64,000 nucleotides of DNA from Dietzia lutea. GTDB lineage: Bacteria > Actinomycetota > Actinomycetes > Mycobacteriales > Mycobacteriaceae. The stretch spans positions 248,001 through 312,000 of the forward strand of contig NZ_CP015449.1 of the NCBI RefSeq assembly GCF_003096075.1, in the 5' to 3' direction. Below are positions 26,025 to 34,278 of this stretch, in pieces (the first letter of the stretch is position 1; every line of letters begins with the position of its first letter). The position numbers and the translations under genes were made by a program. A model generated the notes under the pieces. It saw only the letters and a program-made list of their open reading frames with translations. It searched no databases and was not told the origin of the DNA.

Positions 26025-26906
26025 CTACTCCTTGTTCAGCTTGTCCTGAACGGTGCCGGCGGCCTTCTCGACCGTGTTCGGCAGCTCGGTGGTGCCGTAG
26101 AACCGCGCGTCCGGATGGGTCGGCGGCGGCATCGGCGGGCCCTCGAGCGGCTCGGGCGAGTACGAGAACTCGCCGTGCCCGTCCGGGGTCGGGCCCGAGG
26201 CCCACGAGCCCTCGGCCGCGGCGGCGCCGTCGGAGAAGTTGTACATCGTGTACGCGTGCTCCGCGGCCTCCTTCGACTTGGGGAAGTTCGACGGCACGGG
26301 CAGTTCCTCCAGGCCCTCGGCCTGCAGCTCGTTGACGGCGGCGAGCCACTGGTTCTGATGCATGGTGTCGCGGGCCAGCAGGAACGACAGGAGCTCACGG
26401 ATGCCCGGGTCGTCGGTCATGTGGTAGAGCCGGGCGACCTGGACGCGGCCCTGGGACTCGGCGTTGACGTTGGACCACATGTCGGCGAGGAGGTTGCCGC
26501 TGGCGGTCACGTACGAGCCGGACCACGGGTTGCCCATGGAGTCGACGGGGCGCGCACCGGCGCCGGCGACGATGCCGTGCTGGACGTCGGTGCCGCCGAT
26601 GACCGCGGCGACCGCCGGGTCGTTCTGGACGGCGGCCTCGGTGATGCCGAGCGGGGCGTCCTCGAGCAGCTGGGCGACCATCGTCGCGAGCATCTCGACG
26701 TGGCCGAACTCCTCGGCCGCGGTGCTGAAGAGCAGGTCACGGTACTTGCCCGGGATGTGGGCGTTCCACGCCTGGAAGCTGTACTGCATGGCGACGGTGA
26801 TCTCGCCGTACTGGCCGCCGATCACCTCCTGCAGCTTGCGGGCGTACACGGCGTCGGGCTTCTCGGGCTTCGACTGGAATTGGAGCTTCTGTTTGTGGAT
26901 GAACAT
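26025..26906 (-). CDS. Manganese catalase
   Basis: A 293-aa non-heme catalase that disproportionates hydrogen peroxide at a dimanganese site. The ferritin-like helices carry the metal ligands in GEITVAMQYSFQ (Glu35), TAAEEFGHVEML (Glu66, His69), NVNAESQGRVQVARLYHM and LARDTMHQNQW. The N-terminal MFIHKQKLQF is characteristic of the family. The C-terminal tail is Pro/Ser-rich and of normal length. It appears monocistronic. A palindrome about 120 bases upstream of the ATG may be an operator. The protein has no signal peptide. Confidence 0.93.
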   Translation of the reverse strand: MFIHKQKLQFQSKPEKPDAVYARKLQEVIGGQYGEITVAMQYSFQAWNAHIPGKYRDLLFSTAAEEFGHVEMLATMVAQLLEDAPLGITEAAVQNDPAVAAVIGGTDVQHGIVAGAGARPVDSMGNPWSGSYVTASGNLLADMWSNVNAESQGRVQVARLYHMTDDPGIRELLSFLLARDTMHQNQWLAAVNELQAEGLEELPVPSNFPKSKEAAEHAYTMYNFSDGAAAAEGSWASGPTPDGHGEFSYSPEPLEGPPMPPPTHPDARFYGTTELPNTVEKAAGTVQDKLNKE

Positions 26907-27025
26907 GCGTCTCCTTCGGTCGTGCGCGGTGTCCGGGCGGCGTCGCGTACGACCGCTCCGGCGTGTGGTCGAGGTTAGGACGACCTACGCGGGGTTCAAC
27001 CGCTCCCGTGAGGGTGACACTTTTT

Positions 27026-27039
27026 TGGACAACCGTCCA
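27026..27039. promoter_or_regulatory. Palindrome TGGAC-N4-GTCCA flanked by T/A runs
   Basis: A perfect 5+5 inverted repeat with T6 on the left and T5 on the right, in the gap between manganese catalase and the chaperone-like gene. It has the size and symmetry of a TetR- or MarR-type operator upstream of the catalase. It could instead act as a small terminator hairpin; on the plus strand it is followed by ATTTTT, but no plus-strand gene ends here. Confidence 0.4.
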
Positions 27040-27102
27040 TTTTTGAGGAGTGCTGGCCGTGGCGGGCGGAGTGCCGCGGACGGTGGGGCGAAGAAACTTG
27101 CG

Positions 27103-27969
27103 TTAACTCCGCGTCCGCGGGCCGAGACGCGCTGCGACCCGGTCTCGCGTGGTGGCGTAGGTGAGCAGGAAGTGCTCCAGCGCGACCTGCGCGTGGCGGG
27201 GCAGGAACGGCGCGACGGGCACGGTGGTGCGCTGCATGACGTGGCGACCGACGAGCACCCAGCAGGTGAGGTCGTCCTCCAGGTTGAGGCGCGCCACCTC
27301 GAGCGCGGCCTCGGAGCGCGAGCGCACGCCCCGCACGACCCACGCCCAGATGCGGGCGTACGGCTCGCCCCCGGCGAACGCGATGTGCACTGGGTGGCCG
27401 ACGTGGCTGAGAACCAGTTGACCGCGGTCGTCGACCACGCAGGGGCCACCCGTCACCTGCTCGACGATCGCCTCGTACCGCTCGCGCGCCTCCAGGTGGC
27501 CGGTGACCTCGACGGCGACGTCGATCGGGTTCGGGTGGTCGGCGGGGTCGCGGCCGACGGGCACCGAGTCCGACCGGATGAGTCGCAGGGCGCCGGTGTA
27601 GCGGCCGACGGTCCCCTCGCACCGGAGGGTGAGCAGCTGGGGATGCGGCACGTGTAGCCGGTCGCGGCAGGCGTCGACCACGGCCCGGGCGACGGGCTCG
27701 GGCGCGCTGGGTGCGGTGTGCGCGAGCATCTCCTCGATGAGGGGGTGATCGCCCGTCCGGACGGTGACCCAGGCGACCGCGCCGCCCGGCGCGAGCTGGA
27801 CGACGCATCGCCCCTGCTCCCCGGAGCGCGGGGTGGGCGCCCGGAACTCCATCGCGCCCACCGCGCCGGGCCTGCGGAGATGTCCGGTGAGGGTGTGTTC
27901 GAAGTCGTGCCAGGGATCCTCCGCGGATCGCAGGGAGGCGCTGCCCGGGCCGAGGCGTTGGTTCCGCAT
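27103..27969 (-). CDS. YbjN/CesT-like chaperone-fold (TY-Chap type) protein
   Basis: A 288-aa cytosolic protein. Two related-looking halves can be seen, each with an antiparallel sheet and flanking helices: residues 35-160 (CVVQLAPGGAVAWVTVRTGD) and 165-275 (YARIWAWVVRGVRSRSEAALEVARLNLE, CWVLVGRHVMQRTTVPVAPFLP). The RSEAALEVARLNL and VPVAPFLP segments match actinobacterial proteins annotated as T3SS (YopN, CesT) and YbjN peptide-binding chaperone-like. It starts 4 bases after the stop of the HD hydrolase gene, so the two are coexpressed. Exact role unknown. Confidence 0.6.
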   Translation of the reverse strand: MRNQRLGPGSASLRSAEDPWHDFEHTLTGHLRRPGAVGAMEFRAPTPRSGEQGRCVVQLAPGGAVAWVTVRTGDHPLIEEMLAHTAPSAPEPVARAVVDACRDRLHVPHPQLLTLRCEGTVGRYTGALRLIRSDSVPVGRDPADHPNPIDVAVEVTGHLEARERYEAIVEQVTGGPCVVDDRGQLVLSHVGHPVHIAFAGGEPYARIWAWVVRGVRSRSEAALEVARLNLEDDLTCWVLVGRHVMQRTTVPVAPFLPRHAQVALEHFLLTYATTRDRVAARLGPRTRS

Positions 27970-27973
27970 GGCG

Positions 27974-28564
27974 TCATCTCACCGGCGCGAGGGCGACCAC
28001 GTCGTCCACGGCCCGCCGCAGCTCTCGGGTGGCCGCGCAGTCGCCGAGCCGTTCGGCCACCGCGTCTGCGATCGCGCCGTAGAACCACAGTTTCTCCTGC
28101 GGGCCGGCGTTGAACACGCCCCACATGTCGTCGCCCAGGCGGCCGTGCGCGGAGACCATCGACCGGAGGTTGTGGATCTTGTCGGCCGCGGAGATGAGCA
28201 GGCACTCCCGCGAGTCCTCGGCCAGGCGGGCGAGGTAACCCTCCTTGCGCTCGCGCCAGGGCGGGGTCTCCTCGCCCGCGGTCTTTTCCTCCGACACGCC
28301 GCGCACCAGCTCCGTGACCCGGTCGCCGAAATCGGCGATCATGTCCGCGGCCGAGTACACCGACGGCGGCACGTCCTCCAGCACGTCGTGCAGGAGCGCG
28401 GCCACCGCCACGTCCTCGTCGTCGGTGAAATCCGAGACGATCAGCGCCACCGCGACCGGGTGGGTGATGTAGGGCGTGGGATCGTCCTTGCGGGTCTGAC
28501 CTGCGTGGCAGCGGGCGGCCACCGCGAGCGCGCGGTCCAGGGTGGGGGTCCAGGTGAGCGGCAC
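27974..28564 (-). CDS. Single-domain HD hydrolase, probable small alarmone hydrolase
   Basis: A 196-aa HD-domain protein resembling the hydrolase domain of RelA/SpoT and Mesh1-like enzymes that remove pyrophosphate from (p)ppGpp. Motifs: HAGQTRKDDPTPYITHPVAVA, AALLHDVLEDV, and the third metal/substrate block ISAADKIHNLRSMV. No synthetase or TGS domain is present. The GTG start at 28564 is set by GAGGAG six bases upstream; the frame is open further but reads as low-complexity Pro/Ala/Ser. It is cotranscribed with the chaperone-like gene. Substrate by family only; other nucleotide pyrophosphates are possible. Confidence 0.78.
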   Translation of the reverse strand: MPLTWTPTLDRALAVAARCHAGQTRKDDPTPYITHPVAVALIVSDFTDDEDVAVAALLHDVLEDVPPSVYSAADMIADFGDRVTELVRGVSEEKTAGEETPPWRERKEGYLARLAEDSRECLLISAADKIHNLRSMVSAHGRLGDDMWGVFNAGPQEKLWFYGAIADAVAERLGDCAATRELRRAVDDVVALAPVR

Positions 28565-28734
28565 GGTGCACTCCTCGAGGGGAGGGGTCCCGGCGTCGGG
28601 CGACGCCGCCGGGTGGTGGGGTGCACCGGACGTGGCCGGCGTCCCTTCCACACCCTGAGTAGACACCACGGCCACGGCACGAGGGAACCGTTCGGCGGGT
28701 CCGATCCGTCGTGACGGCCCGCGCCGGCGCCCTC

Positions 28735-29793
28735 CTAGAAGGTCTTGGCGTCGATCACGAACCGGTACCGGACGTCGGAGTCCACCACGCGGTCGTAGGC
28801 CTCGTTGATCTTGTCCGCCGAGATGAGCTCGATCTGTGCGGTGATCCCGTGCTCGGCGCAGAAGTCCAGCATCTCCTGCGTCTCGGGGATACCGCCGATC
28901 ATCGAGCCGGTGAGGATCTTGCGGCCGCCGGTCACCGACCCCGCGCGCAGCGACATCGGCTCACTCGGGATGCCGATCTCCACCATGGCTCCGCGGGGCT
29001 TGAGCGTGGCGAGGTACCGGTCCAGGGGCAGGTTGGCGGAGACGGTGTTGAGGATGACGTCAAAGCTGCCGCGGAGCGCCCGGAGGTTCTCCTTGCCCTC
29101 GTCGCCGGCGGTCGCGTAGTGCTCCACGGCGCCGAACTTCAGCGAGTCGTCACGCTTGGATGTGGTCTGGGACAGGACGGTGACCTCGGCGCCCATGGCC
29201 ACGGCGAGCTGCACGCCCACGTGTCCGAGCCCGCCCATGCCGATCACGGCGACCTTGGAGCCGGGCCCGACGTTCCACTGGCGGAGCGGCGAGTACATGG
29301 TGATGCCCGCGCACAGCAGCGGCGCGGCGGCGGCCGGGTCGAGCCCCTCGGGCACGGACACGACCATGCGCTCCTCCACCACGATGTGCGTGGAGTAACC
29401 GCCCTGCGTGACGTGGCCCTCCGGATGCCCTTCGGGCAGCGGGGAACCGTAGGTGGCGACGGAGCCGCGCTCACACTCCTGTTCCTGGCCGGCCTCGCAC
29501 GAGGGGCACTCGTGGCAGGCCCCGACCAGGCAGCCGACGCCCACGCGGTCGCCGACCTTGTGGCGCGTCACGTCGGACCCGACCTCGCGGACGATGCCGA
29601 TGATCTCGTGTCCCGGGGTCACCGGGTAGACGGTCCGCCCCCACTCCCCGCGAGCGAGATGGATGTCGGAGTGGCAGATGCCGGCGTAGTCGATCTCGAT
29701 GAGCACGTCCTCGGCACCGGTCTCCCGGCGTCGGATCGTGGTCTTCTCCAGCGGCGCGTCCGGTGCGACGGCGGTCACGGCGGCGACGTCCAT
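28735..29793 (-). CDS. Zinc-dependent alcohol dehydrogenase, CAD/AdhC type
   Basis: A 352-aa medium-chain dehydrogenase. The catalytic zinc Cys is in DYAGICHSDIH with TPGHEIIGIV after it. The structural zinc loop has CHECPSCEAGQEQEC. The Rossmann motif is VIGMGGLGHVGVQLA. Length and motifs match the NADP-dependent cinnamyl-alcohol-dehydrogenase-like branch, which reduces a wide range of aldehydes. GGGAGA precedes the ATG. It is monocistronic; the 170 bases on its 3' side contain no gene. Confidence 0.92.
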   Translation of the reverse strand: MDVAAVTAVAPDAPLEKTTIRRRETGAEDVLIEIDYAGICHSDIHLARGEWGRTVYPVTPGHEIIGIVREVGSDVTRHKVGDRVGVGCLVGACHECPSCEAGQEQECERGSVATYGSPLPEGHPEGHVTQGGYSTHIVVEERMVVSVPEGLDPAAAAPLLCAGITMYSPLRQWNVGPGSKVAVIGMGGLGHVGVQLAVAMGAEVTVLSQTTSKRDDSLKFGAVEHYATAGDEGKENLRALRGSFDVILNTVSANLPLDRYLATLKPRGAMVEIGIPSEPMSLRAGSVTGGRKILTGSMIGGIPETQEMLDFCAEHGITAQIELISADKINEAYDRVVDSDVRYRFVIDAKTF

Positions 29794-29963
29794 GTGGTCT
29801 CCCGTAGATCGAGGGTGGTGAGGTCGCCACAGTTGCGATCCGTCGGCGAACAGGTCGTCTGCCCAGATAGTGAGGGGGTGCACCGCGACCGAACTCCGGG
29901 GAACCGTTCGGCGCGCCCGGCGCGTCGTACTGGGTGACGGCCGCTATACGGGCTGGGACGTGA

Positions 29964-30077
29964 CGGCGTGGGTATGACGACTCCTGGAACAACGGGTACG
30001 TCAAGGAGACGGTCATCCTCTGCGCTGTCGTGTGGGTGGTGCTGCTGTTCGGGATGACGTTCCTCGGCTGGCGCTGA
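29964..30077 (+). pseudogene. Frame for a one-helix membrane microprotein lacking a start codon
   Basis: From just after a TGA at 29961 a frame reads YDDSWNNGYVKETVILCAV then a hydrophobic VVWVVLLFGMTFLGW and a terminal Arg before TGA. This looks like a genuine small tail-anchored or single-span protein, but no ATG, GTG or TTG lies between the upstream stop and the first natural residue. It may be a remnant with a frameshift near 29970 (an ATG in another frame is at 29974) or use an unusual start. Confidence 0.35.
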
Positions 30078-30127
30078 GGCGAACTCCCGTCCGTCGATAA
30101 CCACTGACGGCCGTCAGCCCATGTGTC

Positions 30128-30143
30128 TATGATCCAGATCACA
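30128..30143 (+). promoter_or_regulatory. CRP/GlxR-like operator upstream of the FadD17 gene
   Basis: TATGA-N6-TCACA differs by one base from the TGTGA-N6-TCACA consensus of actinobacterial CRP/GlxR. It ends 25 bases before the FadD17 start, a position that suggests repression or overlap with the core promoter. Confidence 0.5.
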
Positions 30144-30168
30144 CTCACGTCCGTGAAGGAAAATCCAC

Positions 30169-31773
30169 ATGGCCGACACCGTCCGCGAACAACTCCGCCG
30201 CCACGCCGACTCGGACTCCACCGCGATCCGCTACGAGGACACCTCAATCACCTGGCGTGACTACCTCGCCGGCGCCGACGCCCGGGCGGGCGCGGTCACC
30301 GCGATGCTGGACTCCGACCGCCCCCGCCACGTCGCGACGCTGCTGGAAAACACGCCGGAGATGCTCTACGCCCTGGCGGCCGGGGCGGCGGGCGGTTACG
30401 TCACCGTCGGCCTCAACGCGACCCGCCGCGGCGAGGGCCTCGCCCGCGACATCCGCAAGTCCGAGTGCCAGGTCATCCTCACCGACTCCGAGCTCAAGCA
30501 CCTGCTCGACGGGCTCGATCTGGGGCAGGTCAGCGTGATCGACACCGACTCCGACGAGTGGGCGGCCCTGGTAGCGGCCTCCTCGGCGCCGCAGGATCCG
30601 CCCCCGGTCGAGGCGATGGACCCCTTCATGCTCATCTTCACCTCCGGCACCTCGGGCGACCCGAAGGCGGTACAGGTCGGCAACTTCACCGTGACGATGT
30701 CCGGCGAGAACCTCGCGCAGAACTTCGGCCTGACCCCCGACGACGTCGCCTACCTGTCCATGCCGCTGTTCCACTCCAACGCCATCATGGGTGGCTTCTC
30801 CCCGGCCATCGCGGCGGGCGCGACCATGGCGCTGGCCCGCCGCTTCAGCGCGTCCCGGTTCGGCGACGACATCCGCCGCTACGGCGTGACCTACATGAAC
30901 TACGTCGGCAAGCCGCTGGCCTACATCCTCGACACCCCGGCCCGCCCGGACGACGCCGAGACCACCCTGCGCGCGGCCTTCGGCAACGAGGCCGCCGCCA
31001 AGGACATCCCGGCGTTCGCCGAGCGCTTCGGCTGCCGGGTGTGGGACGCCTACGGCTCGACCGAGCTGGCGATCATCATCACCCGCACCGAGGAGTCGCC
31101 GCTCGAGTCCATCGGGGTGCCGTTCCCGGGGGTCGCCGTGTACGACCCCGTCACCGGCCAGGAGTGTCCGCGCGCGATATACGACGACGACGGCAAGGTC
31201 GCCAACCTCGACGAGTGTGTGGGCGAACTCGTGAACACGGAGGGGGCGGGGTTCTTCGCCGGCTACTACAACGACGACAAGTCGACCTCGGACCGGATGA
31301 GAGACGGGATGTACTGGTCGGGCGACCTGGCGTACCGCGACGCGGACGGCTTCATCTACATGGCCGGCCGCAGCGGGGACTGGCTGCGCGTCGACGGCGA
31401 GAACATGGCCACCGGCATCATCGAGGAGATCCTGCTGCGGCACCCGGCGGTGTCCCGGGTGGCGGTCTACGGGCTGCCGGACCCGCGCGGGGTGGGCGAC
31501 CAGCTCGCCGCGGCGATCGTCCCGCGCCACGATTCGACACTCGACCCGGCGGGCCTGGAGGAGTTCCTCGCCGCGCAGCCAGACCTGTCGCCCAAGGCAT
31601 GGCCGCGGTGGGTGCGGATCGCCTCGGAGCTGCCGACCACCGCCACCAACAAGATCCTCAAGCGCGAGCTCATCCGGCAGGGGGTGGGGGCCGCCTCCGA
31701 GGGCGGGGACACCTGGTGGGAGCGCGCCGAGCGGGGCACCGCGTACTCGGAGCTGGCCGGGGCGGGCGTGTAG
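30169..31773 (+). CDS. fadD17: Acyl-CoA synthetase FadD17
   Basis: A 534-aa ANL-superfamily acyl-CoA ligase, very like FadD17 of mycobacteria. Motifs: FTSGTSGDPKAVQ P-loop, DAYGSTELAI, YWSGDLAYRDADGF, and TATNKILKRELI with the catalytic lysine near the C-terminus. FadD17 is linked to cholesterol side-chain degradation in mycobacteria, but the steroid genes usually found with it are not here, so the substrate is open. AAGGA precedes the ATG. It is followed 5 bases later by a luciferase-like monooxygenase gene, forming a two-gene unit. A related gene is at 5112-6839. Confidence 0.85.
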   Translation: MADTVREQLRRHADSDSTAIRYEDTSITWRDYLAGADARAGAVTAMLDSDRPRHVATLLENTPEMLYALAAGAAGGYVTVGLNATRRGEGLARDIRKSECQVILTDSELKHLLDGLDLGQVSVIDTDSDEWAALVAASSAPQDPPPVEAMDPFMLIFTSGTSGDPKAVQVGNFTVTMSGENLAQNFGLTPDDVAYLSMPLFHSNAIMGGFSPAIAAGATMALARRFSASRFGDDIRRYGVTYMNYVGKPLAYILDTPARPDDAETTLRAAFGNEAAAKDIPAFAERFGCRVWDAYGSTELAIIITRTEESPLESIGVPFPGVAVYDPVTGQECPRAIYDDDGKVANLDECVGELVNTEGAGFFAGYYNDDKSTSDRMRDGMYWSGDLAYRDADGFIYMAGRSGDWLRVDGENMATGIIEEILLRHPAVSRVAVYGLPDPRGVGDQLAAAIVPRHDSTLDPAGLEEFLAAQPDLSPKAWPRWVRIASELPTTATNKILKRELIRQGVGAASEGGDTWWERAERGTAYSELAGAGV

Positions 31774-31778
31774 GCCGC

Positions 31779-32801
31779 ATGGTCCACGTCGTCACGCGGT
31801 TCGACTTCCGCGCGCCCGGCGCCGGCCCCGAGGAGCGCCGGGACCGGTACCGTGCGGCGCTCGACATGGCGCGCTACGCGGAGGAGAGCGGCCACGACGC
31901 CGTCAACCTCTCCGAGCACCACGCCTCGGAGGACGACTACCTGCCGTCCCCGCTCATCGCCGCGTCGGCGGTCGCGGCGGTGACGAGCAGGATCCCCATC
32001 ACCGTGTGGGCGCTCATCGCCCCGCTGTACGACCCGGTCCGCTTGGCCGAGGACATCTCGGTGCTCGACCACCTCGCGTCCGGCCGAGTGAGCTTCACGT
32101 TCGGCCTCGGCTACCGGCCCGTCGAGTACGCCCTGCACTCGCGCGAGTGGCGGAACCGCGGCGCCCGACTCGACGCCCAGCTGCAGACCATGCTCGCCGC
32201 GTGGCGGGGCGACGCCGTCGGCGAGGACCCGGTGGACGGCTCCCCGCGGACCTCGCCCACCCCGAGGCCGTTCTCGCAGCCCCACCCGCTGGTCTTCCTC
32301 GGCGGCGGGGGCGCGGCCGCCCGGCGGGCCGGGAGACTGGGCATGCACTACCAGCCACAGCTCGATGATCCCGCGCTCACCGCGCTCTACCGGGCGGAAT
32401 GCCTCGCACACGGGCACCGGCCGGGTCTCGTCGTCGCCCCCGTACCCGGTCCCGCCACGGTGTTCTGCACTGAAGACCCCGACGAGTTCTGGGCGCGCCA
32501 CGGCCACCACCTGCTCGCCGACGCCGAGGGCTACCGCGCGTGGCAACCCGGCGGCGCGCGGCCGGACGGCGCCCGGTCGGGGGCGCGCAGTTCGTTCGTG
32601 CACTCCGACGCACGCACAGTCGACGAGCTGCGCGAGGAGGGCGTCTACGTCGTGGCCACCCCGGGCCAGCTCGTCCGGCTCGTGCGCGACGGCGACCTCC
32701 GGCTCATCACCAACCACCCACTGTGCGGCGGCATCCCCCTCGAGGCGGGGTGGGAGTCGCTGCGGCTCATCGGAGAGCGCGTCCTGCCGGAGATCCGGTG
32801 A
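31779..32801 (+). CDS. LLM-class flavin-dependent oxidoreductase
   Basis: A 340-aa luciferase-like monooxygenase. The TIM-barrel segments are clear: YAEESGHDAVNLSEHHASEDDYLPSPL, IPITVWALIAPLYDPVRLAEDISVLDHLASGRVSFTFGLGYRPVEY, and LVFLGGGGAAARRAGRLG. It probably uses reduced F420 or FMN to oxidise an organic substrate. It is immediately downstream of FadD17, so a CoA-activated acid or its precursor is a plausible substrate. No partner flavin reductase is adjacent. Confidence 0.85.
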   Translation: MVHVVTRFDFRAPGAGPEERRDRYRAALDMARYAEESGHDAVNLSEHHASEDDYLPSPLIAASAVAAVTSRIPITVWALIAPLYDPVRLAEDISVLDHLASGRVSFTFGLGYRPVEYALHSREWRNRGARLDAQLQTMLAAWRGDAVGEDPVDGSPRTSPTPRPFSQPHPLVFLGGGGAAARRAGRLGMHYQPQLDDPALTALYRAECLAHGHRPGLVVAPVPGPATVFCTEDPDEFWARHGHHLLADAEGYRAWQPGGARPDGARSGARSSFVHSDARTVDELREEGVYVVATPGQLVRLVRDGDLRLITNHPLCGGIPLEAGWESLRLIGERVLPEIR

Positions 32802-32830
32802 GCGGGCCGCCGCGCCCGTAGTCTCGGCTG

Positions 32831-33247
32831 ATGAGCACCGAGACCGCCCGCCCCCGCACCGTTCGCCCCCGCACCGCCCGTTCCCGGCCCGCCCGCTACT
32901 GGGCCATGCCCGCGGCCCTCGGGGCGATGGGCGTGCTGCACTTCGCCAAGCCGCGCCCGTTCGACGGCCTCGTCCCGCCTGAGCTGCCCGGCAGCCGCCG
33001 CGCCTGGACCTACGGGTCCGGCGTCGCGGAGCTGGCGGTCGCCGGACTGCTCGCCGCGCCCCGCACCCGCAAGCTGGGCGGTGCGGCCGCGACCGCGCTG
33101 TTCCTCGGCGTGTTCCCCGGCAACCTGCAGATGGTCCGCGCGTGGCGCCGCAAGCCGGTCTGGCCGTACCAGGTCATCGCGTGGGCGCGGCTGCCGCTGC
33201 AGGTGCCGATGATCCTCGCCGCCGACCGCATCCGCCGGGGTTCCTGA
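32831..33247 (+). CDS. DoxX-like small membrane protein
   Basis: A 138-aa integral membrane protein with a basic, Arg/Pro/Thr-rich N-terminal tail and about four hydrophobic stretches (YWAMPAALGAMGVLHF, GSGVAELAVAGLLAA, AAATALFLGVFPGNLQM, LPLQVPMILAADRI). Similar proteins are annotated DoxX family. The function of this branch is unclear. It follows the oxidoreductase gene by 30 bases and may be part of the same transcript. Confidence 0.7.
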   Translation: MSTETARPRTVRPRTARSRPARYWAMPAALGAMGVLHFAKPRPFDGLVPPELPGSRRAWTYGSGVAELAVAGLLAAPRTRKLGGAAATALFLGVFPGNLQMVRAWRRKPVWPYQVIAWARLPLQVPMILAADRIRRGS

Positions 33248-33267
33248 CTCGGGGCGCCTGACGCGCC

Positions 33268-34278
33268 CTACGCGCCGCCGTCCTGCCAGGCGGCCCCGTC
33301 CTGCCACGCACCCAGGCGCCCGAGGGCGTTCCGCTTGACGTCCGACGGCGCGAACGACGACTCGATCGACGTGCGCGCCACCTCCACGAGCCGCGCCTCG
33401 GGCACGCCCATCCGCTCGTGCGCGGACACGTACTCGTCGACCACGTCCGCGCCGAACAGCAGCGGGTCGTCGGCGCCGATCGAGCACCGCACGCCGGCGG
33501 CCAGAAGCGCGGGCAGAGGATGCTCCTCGAGGGAGGGGCTCACGTCCAGCACGACGTTCGAGGTGGGGCACACGTCGAGGCACGTCCCGCGCTCGGCGAG
33601 CAGCTCGAGCACGCCCGGATCCTCCGCCGCGCGCACCCCGTGCTGGATGCGGTCCACCCCCAGCTCGACGGCGGAGCGGACCTCCTCCGGCCCGCCCAGT
33701 TCGCCGGCGTGGGGCACCACGCCGAGGCCGGCGTCGCGGGCGATCGCGAACGCCTCCGCCGCCGCGGCCACCGGACTGTCCCGCTCGTCGGCGACCAGGC
33801 CCACCGCCACGACGCCCCGGTCGGCGAACCGCGCGGCCAGCCGTGCCGCCTCGAGCGCGTGCTCGGGCCCCGCGCCGCGGTCGATGCTCACGATCGCGCC
33901 GGCCCACACACCGTGCCGCCGCCCCGCCTCGGCCATGACCGGCAGCTGGAACTCGAGCGCCTCCTCGGCCGAGCCGAACGCCACCGCCTTCTCGGGGATC
34001 GACGCGAACTCGAGCGCCACGACCCCTTGCGCGGCGGCGTCGGCGATGACCTCGTCCAGGAGCCGCTCGACCCGCTCCGGCGTGTGCGGGAGGTCGATGA
34101 GCAACCCGTACGCGTCGAGGAACCGCGTGAAGTCCGGGTACTCGACCAGCGGCGGTACCTCGAGGCCGTCTTCCGCGCACCACTGCCGCAGCGTCGCCTC
34201 GCGCATCGCCGCCTCGAGGTGGACGTGCAGGTGCGCCTTCGGCAGCGCGGTCAGGCTCCGGCGGGCGGCGTCGGTCAT
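33268..34278 (-). CDS. add: Adenosine deaminase family protein
   Basis: A 336-aa amidohydrolase. Metal and catalytic motifs: HLHVHLEAAMRE near residue 17 (where adenosine deaminases usually have HxHLDG), HAGELGGPEEV near 186, DRIQHGVRA near 208, and SIGADDPLLFG near 287. The HLEAAM variant is common in actinobacterial paralogs and may shift substrate preference, for example to modified adenines. A near-identical duplicated LGAWQDGAAWQDGGA tail ends the protein. It overlaps the upstream symporter gene by ATGA, suggesting uptake and deamination are coupled. Confidence 0.85.
   Translation of the reverse strand: MTDAARRSLTALPKAHLHVHLEAAMREATLRQWCAEDGLEVPPLVEYPDFTRFLDAYGLLIDLPHTPERVERLLDEVIADAAAQGVVALEFASIPEKAVAFGSAEEALEFQLPVMAEAGRRHGVWAGAIVSIDRGAGPEHALEAARLAARFADRGVVAVGLVADERDSPVAAAAEAFAIARDAGLGVVPHAGELGGPEEVRSAVELGVDRIQHGVRAAEDPGVLELLAERGTCLDVCPTSNVVLDVSPSLEEHPLPALLAAGVRCSIGADDPLLFGADVVDEYVSAHERMGVPEARLVEVARTSIESSFAPSDVKRNALGRLGAWQDGAAWQDGGA

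Larger units (their letters stand above)
29794..30168. other. Intergenic region with a microprotein remnant and a CRP-like site
   Basis: Between the divergent alcohol dehydrogenase and FadD17 genes. Apart from the start-less frame at 29964-30077 and the CRP/GlxR-like site at 30128 I see nothing coding. Confidence 0.6.
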
